Source: WQXF01 sp031552825 (GTDB lineage: Bacteria; Bacillota; Clostridia; Christensenellales; Aristaeellaceae). Taken from it: a stretch of 11,362 bases of DNA. Of this stretch, positions 7,347-11,362 are shown in pieces. The position numbers and the translations under genes are program-made. Location: the NCBI GenBank assembly GCA_031552825.1, contig JAVBMD010000024.1, positions 1 to 11,362 of the forward strand, read 5' to 3'. Position 1 is the first letter of the stretch. Each line of letters opens with the position of its first letter. The notes under the pieces were generated by a model that was not told the DNA's origin, searched no databases, and saw only the letters and a program-made list of their open reading frames with translations.

Positions 7347-8273
7347 TCAGTCGTTGATCGCCTCAATGCCCATCCGCTTCATCTTTTCAAGATTTTGCCG
7401 CATCTCGCGCAGCTCCTCCGGGGTATGCCCCACCCATTCGGATACCTCGCCGACGACGCGAAGCGGCTCCCGCGAGCGATACGACCGCGTGACATTGCCG
7501 GGGAATTTTTTGTCGGTCAGGTTCGGGTCGTCCTCGAACTCGCCAGTGGGCTCCACGATATAAACCCTTCCGCGCCCCTCGCCCGCCGCGAGCTCCGCCG
7601 CCCACGCCACCCCGTCGAGCGCGGAGGTAAAGTAGATGTAATTCGCCTTTGCGCCTTCGCCATAGTTGGATTTGAAGCCCGGCGAAAGCAGGCCGCCGAC
7701 CGATACATCGGCCTTCGTGCCGTGATAAAACGGCCCCGCGTCGTCGATTTTTCTCGCCACCCGAATTTGCAAACCGATCATCACGTCCAGCGCCGCCTGA
7801 TGCAGGCGCGGATCGTGGCTGGCGGTGCATTCCGCATCGACGACGATCGGCGTTTCCGGCTGCGCCGTCTTGGCCAGCACGGCATTGGCGATCACGCAGA
7901 TATTCGACACGAGCCCGACGATTTCGATCCGCTCAAAGGGCGTGGCTTTCAAGTAGGCGTACAGCGCGTCGGAGCCGAAGGTCGGCTTGCAAAAGAGACA
8001 GTCGCCATCGCGCATCCGTTTCGCGGTTTCACCGTAAAGATCGTGCCCCGCCGTTTCCTTGACGCAGTGCGGAACGGCTAAATTTTTGCCCTCCTGCGTT
8101 TTCAGGTAATCCGCGCCGTGCGTGTCCAGCGTGAACACGACGGCGTCGCCCCGGGCGCGGTACTTGTCGATCTTTTCCGCGATCCGGGCATCCAGCGCTT
8201 CCGCGCCGGGAAAGCCCAGCGAGCCCGACACAAAATCATTCTGAAAATCGACCACAATCAAGCATCTTTGCAT
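7347..8273 (-). CDS. Nicotinamidase-like cysteine hydrolase fused to Arr rifamycin ADP-ribosyltransferase
   Basis: 308 residues, two domains. Residues 1-175 are an isochorismatase/nicotinamidase-fold hydrolase: VVDFQNDFVSG (D9), LDTHGADYLKTQEGKNLAVPHC (metal-ligand candidates D50, H52, E61, H69), CKPTFGS (K96) and SNICVIANAV (C126), giving the D-K-C triad. After a linker of about seven residues, 180-308 match a full Arr: GPFYHGTKAD, YIYFTSALDG, AELAAGEGRGRVYIVEPTG, FEDDPNLTDKKFPGN and SYRSREPLRVVGEV. H184, Y214 and D249 have the spacing (30 and 65) of the H19/Y49/D84 set recalled for mycobacterial Arr. Arr transfers ADP-ribose from NAD+ to rifamycins, releasing nicotinamide; the hydrolase could turn this into nicotinate. 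AAGGGG (8281-8286) seven bases before the ATG fixes the start. The open frame extends 84 codons upstream, but that part is translated repeat. Nicotinamide as hydrolase substrate is likely, not proven. Confidence 0.94.
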   Translation of the reverse strand: MQRCLIVVDFQNDFVSGSLGFPGAEALDARIAEKIDKYRARGDAVVFTLDTHGADYLKTQEGKNLAVPHCVKETAGHDLYGETAKRMRDGDCLFCKPTFGSDALYAYLKATPFERIEIVGLVSNICVIANAVLAKTAQPETPIVVDAECTASHDPRLHQAALDVMIGLQIRVARKIDDAGPFYHGTKADVSVGGLLSPGFKSNYGEGAKANYIYFTSALDGVAWAAELAAGEGRGRVYIVEPTGEFEDDPNLTDKKFPGNVTRSYRSREPLRVVGEVSEWVGHTPEELREMRQNLEKMKRMGIEAIND

Positions 8274-8540
8274 ACGCTTTCCCCTTTCAGCTCGGCTTCC
8301 CGCCGCTCGTACAGAGACCGCAGCCTGCGGGCTGTGGGAATCCCTCCACCGCTTTCGCAGAGACCGCAGCCTGCTGGGAGACCGCCGCTCTTGCGGCGGG
8401 AATCCCTCCACCGCCTGCGCAGAGACCGCCGCTCTTGCGGCGGGAATCCCTCCACCGCCTGCGGGCGGTTCCCCACCCTTTAACAAGGGAGGCTTTTGGA
8501 GGCTGGTATATGATTCTGTTTTCATAAAAGTTTCTTGGTT
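8274..8540. repeat. Repeat-filled leader upstream of the fusion gene
   Basis: No gene is seen. A tandem array of about three and a half 42-46-base units (8313-8464) carries the pattern AGAGACCGC, a GC hairpin (CCGCCGC/GCGGCGG with loop TCTT), GGAATCCCTCCACCGC. The last unit runs into a composite element (from 8474). Unit 2 has a partial unit inserted in front of it (8359-8378). The array lies directly before the ribosome site of the nicotinamidase-Arr gene, so any promoter further upstream would place these hairpins in its leader. No clear promoter boxes were found. Confidence 0.8.
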
Positions 8541-8576
8541 CTAGCCCCTAGCCTCCCTTGTCAAAGGGAGGGGGAC
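8474..8576 (+). repeat. Composite intergenic element, copy A
   Basis: CACCCTTTAACAAGGGAGG, a ~60-base AT-richer core containing TTTTGGAGGCTG and TTGGTTCTAGCCCC, then the inverted arm CCTCCCTT/AAGGGAGG (8552-8571). Copy B at 11244-11349 has the same order, orientation and near-identical core ends, so the YfhO gene is bracketed by same-orientation copies. The right hairpin falls just before the yfhO stop on the minus strand, so part of this element is coding. Confidence 0.8.
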
Positions 8577-11129
8577 TGCGTGAGCGGGGCGGCGCCGATA
8601 TCGGCCTGGGGCCGAATAATCGAGGCGGAAGCCCAGTGAGCCAACGAGCTTGCGCAGCAAGCGACTATGGCGAACTGTGGAGGGGGGATTCCCGCCGCCC
8701 GCAGCGGCGGTTTCTCCGGCGGTGGAGGGGTTCCGTCCCCGTGAAGGGGGATTCCGTCTGCGGCGTTTTGCGAGCCACACATACCCCGCAAACACCAACA
8801 GCCCCGCCGCGCTGGCCAACGCGCCCTCGCGCAGGCCGCGCGGGAAGTAAGTGAGCACGATCTCGTTGCCTTGCCCGGCGGGTACGCGCAGGCCGATCAT
8901 GCCCATGTTGACGTTGTGAATCTTGGTGGGCACGCCGTTGACGGCGGCCGACCAGCCCTTGTCAAACTGCGCGGAGAAAAACACCAGCTTCTCGCTGGGC
9001 AGGTCGATCTTGGCGGACAGCCCGCGCGGCGTGGCGATCACGTCATAGCAGGCCTGCGCGGCGCGCTGCTTGGCCGCCTCCTGCCACGAGATCTCCGCCC
9101 GCTCCCACAGCGGCTGGAGAATATCGCCCAGCGCATCCATTCCCTCGCCGTCGAGCATCACGGCCTGCAGCATCACCGGCCCGGCGGCGGGCGGCTGCAG
9201 GTTGTGGTGGTACACGTTGGTGAAGCAATCGTAGGCGAAGCCCAGCGGCAGCGCGTAGGGATTTTCGTACACCGATACGTCGCCCTCCTTGCCCGCGTAC
9301 ACGAAGCCCTCCGGCGCGCCGGGGTAGTGCTCCTCATCATAATTATAGTAGGTTTTGACGCCTAACAGCGTGCGCATCGCGCCGTTGCCCACGTCCTTGA
9401 GCACCGCGTCGGGCGATTCGGAATGACCGAACCCGGCCTGAAACACGAAATTGTCCAGATAGCTGGAGCGCAGGCTGTGAAACGAGGTGACCGAGGGCTG
9501 GTTGATGAGCATGCCGTAGTTGCGTAGCTTGGGCGGCGCGTCGACGCGGTGGGTGTACGCGGTGCCGCTGTGATACGGCTTCTCATCCAGCAGGGTGTGC
9601 TGGGCGTAGTAATCCACGCCGGTCGGGTAGCCAATGCCCTGCCCCACCGGCACCTTGGCGTCGTTGAGCGCGACGAAGCCCGCGTAGTTGACCGCCACCG
9701 ACACCGCCAGCGCCGCGCCGATCACCCAGCGCACCGGCAAAAACCGCCGCCGCGTGGCCAAGAACAGCCCCAGCAGGTTGACCGCCGCCGCCCCGCAGGC
9801 AAACCAGCGGAAGGCATCCTCGGCGTAGTCGGGATGAAGCTGATTGTTGCGCAGCGCCGAGCCCAGCCGACCCATGCGCGCAAGCCACGCTTCCGGCAGC
9901 ATGGTAGGCACCGTCAGCAGCAGCGTCACCGCCAGCGCGATGCCCAGCGCCCACGAAAGCCGCCGCAGATCCTTCGGGTTCCGCTCGGCCAGCGCCTCCA
10001 GCGCCTGCACCGTGGGGACGCACAGCATCAGCGCCAGCGCGTACCACCAGCGCGTGTAGTACAGGCTGGAGCCGAGCGTGAACAGCCGGTTGGAAAACGG
10101 CCAAATCGAAATGAACACCAGCGCGGGCAGCAGCGCGTGTATCCAGCCCTTGGGCCACGCGAGGTAGTGCCACACCACCAGCGCGCAGCCGGTCAGCGGC
10201 AGAAACGCCCCTACCGACGACCAGCTCGAAGCGTCGCCATAGAAGGCATGCACCAGCCCGCTCTCGATGGGCATCCAAACGGCGCGCAGGCGCTCGAGCG
10301 TGTTCGACCAAGTGTACCAGCCGCGCAGGCTCATCTCGGTCATGCCGCCGCTGCGGGTGACGCCCATCATCGCCCACCCGGCGGGCATCAGCAGCCATGC
10401 CACCAGCAGGCAGCCCAGCCCGCACTCGAAGCCCACGCTGACGATCCGCCCGAGCGAACGCTTGTCCCGCCAATCCGCCGAAAAAAAGCGGAAGCCGCAG
10501 TACACCAGCACAAACAGCGCCGTGCCGAAGAAAAAGTAATAATTGACCATGGCATTGAGCGCGCAGGCCAACGCCAGCGCGCCATAGCGCCGCCGCCCCG
10601 AGAAGGCGTTCTCAAGCGCCAGCAGCAGCAGCGGGAACACCGCCACGACATCCATAAAATGATAGAACTGCGTGTTGATGATGCTAAAGCCCGAGAAGGC
10701 GTAAAGCAGCCCGCCCAGCTTGGCGTAGCGCCCCTCCTTGCAGAAGCGGCGCAGGTACAGAAACGCGGTCGCCGCCGCCGTGGCGTGCTTGAGCACCGCC
10801 ATCACCGAGATGCCGTAAGGAATCGCCGCCTCGGGCAGCGGCATCAGCAGCCACACAAACGGGCTGCCCAGCGTATAAAACGCGTAGGAGCCGAAGAAGT
10901 TGGCGCCAAGAAAGGTGTTCCAATCCCAAAACGGCGTGCCGGAGGCCAGCATGCGCTTGGTCTCCAGAATAAAGGGGATCTGCTGCTCCATAAAATCGCC
11001 CCGGGTGACCATCCTGCCGCCGTAGGGAAAGATGGCCGGAGCCAGCGCCAACACCGCCAGCGCCGCCGCCGCGAAAAACACCTGAAAAAAATCCCTGCGA
11101 AGCCTCCCGCCGGATGTTTGTAACTGCAT
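8541..11129 (-). CDS. YfhO-family polytopic membrane protein (GT-C-type) with repeat-derived C-terminal tail
   Basis: 862 residues. About 13 hydrophobic segments span 14-485, the first extracytoplasmic loop carries YGGRMVTRGDFMEQQ (D45, position of the usual catalytic acid in GT-C folds), a soluble domain spans about 490-765, and a last helix at about 772-788 ends in KRRRR. This is the YfhO layout. In Bacillus and Listeria, YfhO-type proteins add sugars to lipoteichoic acid on the outer face using lipid-linked sugars, so a role in envelope glycosylation is likely. AAGGAG at 11137-11142 seven bases before the ATG at 11129 is preferred over an ATG at 11174, which lies in repeat DNA. Residues 793-862 are encoded by the repeat at 8541-8753 and have no family counterpart. 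The tail has probably replaced the native stop. Confidence 0.92.
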   Translation of the reverse strand: MQLQTSGGRLRRDFFQVFFAAAALAVLALAPAIFPYGGRMVTRGDFMEQQIPFILETKRMLASGTPFWDWNTFLGANFFGSYAFYTLGSPFVWLLMPLPEAAIPYGISVMAVLKHATAAATAFLYLRRFCKEGRYAKLGGLLYAFSGFSIINTQFYHFMDVVAVFPLLLLALENAFSGRRRYGALALACALNAMVNYYFFFGTALFVLVYCGFRFFSADWRDKRSLGRIVSVGFECGLGCLLVAWLLMPAGWAMMGVTRSGGMTEMSLRGWYTWSNTLERLRAVWMPIESGLVHAFYGDASSWSSVGAFLPLTGCALVVWHYLAWPKGWIHALLPALVFISIWPFSNRLFTLGSSLYYTRWWYALALMLCVPTVQALEALAERNPKDLRRLSWALGIALAVTLLLTVPTMLPEAWLARMGRLGSALRNNQLHPDYAEDAFRWFACGAAAVNLLGLFLATRRRFLPVRWVIGAALAVSVAVNYAGFVALNDAKVPVGQGIGYPTGVDYYAQHTLLDEKPYHSGTAYTHRVDAPPKLRNYGMLINQPSVTSFHSLRSSYLDNFVFQAGFGHSESPDAVLKDVGNGAMRTLLGVKTYYNYDEEHYPGAPEGFVYAGKEGDVSVYENPYALPLGFAYDCFTNVYHHNLQPPAAGPVMLQAVMLDGEGMDALGDILQPLWERAEISWQEAAKQRAAQACYDVIATPRGLSAKIDLPSEKLVFFSAQFDKGWSAAVNGVPTKIHNVNMGMIGLRVPAGQGNEIVLTYFPRGLREGALASAAGLLVFAGYVWLAKRRRRNPPSRGRNPSTAGETAAAGGGNPPSTVRHSRLLRKLVGSLGFRLDYSAPGRYRRRPAHAVPLPLTREARG
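8550..8760 (-). repeat. ~130-base extended repeat, copy 2, with GGATTCC arms, inside the yfhO reading frame
   Basis: The reverse complement of 8550-8690 matches 5294-5424 almost base for base. Bases 8691-8760 add arms GGGATTCCCGCCGCC, GGGGTTCCGTCCCC and GGGGATTCCGTCTG. On the minus strand the yfhO frame passes through the whole block without a stop and ends at TAG (8541-8543) just past the terminal hairpin. The translated tail is rich in Arg, Pro and Gly, as expected of fortuitous coding. Confidence 0.85.
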
Positions 11130-11362
11130 GCGCGCGCTCCTTGCCTCAGAAAATGAACGAAGTGGCTCCCGCATAGCGGGAACGGAATCCCACCACCGCT
11201 ACGGCGGGGCTGGGACGGAATCCCACCACCGCTGTGGCGGTCCCCCTCCCTTTGACAAGGGAGGCTTTTGGAGGCTGCTCTATGTTTCTTTTTCCACAAA
11301 AGGTGTTTGGTTCTAGCCCCGAGCCTACCGTGTCCAAGGGAGGGGGACCGCCGCAGTGGGGC
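11130..11362. repeat. Composite element copy B with GGAATCCC arms, right edge
   Basis: No gene. Two arms GGAATCCCACCACCGC (about 11186 and 11217) next to TACGGCGG and TGTGGCGG lead into the hairpin CCTCCCTT-TGAC-AAGGGAGG (11245-11264). That hairpin is followed by CTTTTGGAGGCTG, the AT-richer core, TTGGTTCTAGCCCC, and a degenerate inverted arm GCCTACCGTGTCCAAGGGAGG, which is cut near the window edge. It matches copy A at 8474-8576 in the same orientation. On the plus strand the first hairpin plus TTTT resembles a weak terminator, but no plus-strand gene precedes it. Part of this block is the yfhO leader. Confidence 0.8.

Noticed and set aside
8313..8464. CRISPR array
   Set aside because: Units are 42-46 bases with no unique spacers, no Cas genes, and the same motif occurs singly elsewhere in the window.
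8274..8525. 84-codon N-terminal extension of the nicotinamidase-Arr frame
   Set aside because: It translates the tandem repeat array. The hydrolase domain starts at MQRCLIVVDF with AAGGGG seven bases upstream, the normal N-terminus of this family.
8541..8760. A separate small gene in the yfhO tail region
   Set aside because: There is no start with a ribosome site or domain. The sequence is a repeat read through by the yfhO frame.
11130..11174. Upstream ATG for the YfhO protein
   Set aside because: It lies in repeat DNA. The ATG at 11129 has AAGGAG seven bases before it.
11245..11268. Intrinsic terminator (CCTCCCTT/AAGGGAGG then CTTTT)
   Set aside because: No plus-strand gene precedes it in the window. 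The hairpin is part of a dispersed repeat and only one copy type has a short T-run.

Overview
The window looks like chromosomal DNA from a high-GC Firmicute, most likely a gut-type Clostridia. The evidence is strong AGGAG-type ribosome sites, GH25, YfhO and FtsX-type proteins, TetR control, and a dense scatter of GC-rich intergenic repeats (arms around GGAATCCCTCCACCGC and CCTCCCTTTGACAAGGGAGG). The taxon is inferred; no marker gene is present. Most genes lie on the minus strand. No tRNA, rRNA, CRISPR array or transposase gene was seen.

Layout, read along the minus strand from right to left. (1) A YfhO-family membrane protein (11129-8541) whose last ~70 residues are translated repeat DNA. (2) A 308-residue protein (8273-7347) that joins an N-terminal nicotinamidase/isochorismatase-type cysteine hydrolase to a complete C-terminal Arr-type rifamycin ADP-ribosyltransferase, with the catalytic residues of both domains in place. 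(3) On the plus strand, a Phd/YefM antitoxin and RelE/ParE toxin pair (6533-7110) with its own promoter and palindromic operator. (4) A TetR repressor (6269-5673), then an ABC ATPase, a two-module FtsX/MacB-type permease, a periplasmic-adaptor-like (HlyD/MacA) protein and a membrane-anchored GH25 muramidase (5170-101). These are probably one TetR-controlled export locus.

The most notable gene is the fusion. Arr consumes NAD+ and releases nicotinamide while modifying rifamycins. A nicotinamidase on the same chain would hydrolyse that by-product to nicotinate, which can re-enter NAD synthesis. This coupling is inferred from domain content and intact active-site residues. A second notable feature is the pairing of a cell-wall muramidase with an ABC/adaptor exporter.

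The intergenic spaces are filled by at least two repeat families. One is a two-hairpin unit found four times (5212-5268, 5595-5646 and twice head-to-head within 7149-7334). It keeps its loops (TGCG and roughly TTTGCGGTC) while its stems change in a compensatory way. The other is a composite of GGAATCCC arms and CCTCCCTT/AAGGGAGG hairpins that brackets yfhO, precedes the fusion gene, interrupts the exporter operon and lies at both window ends.
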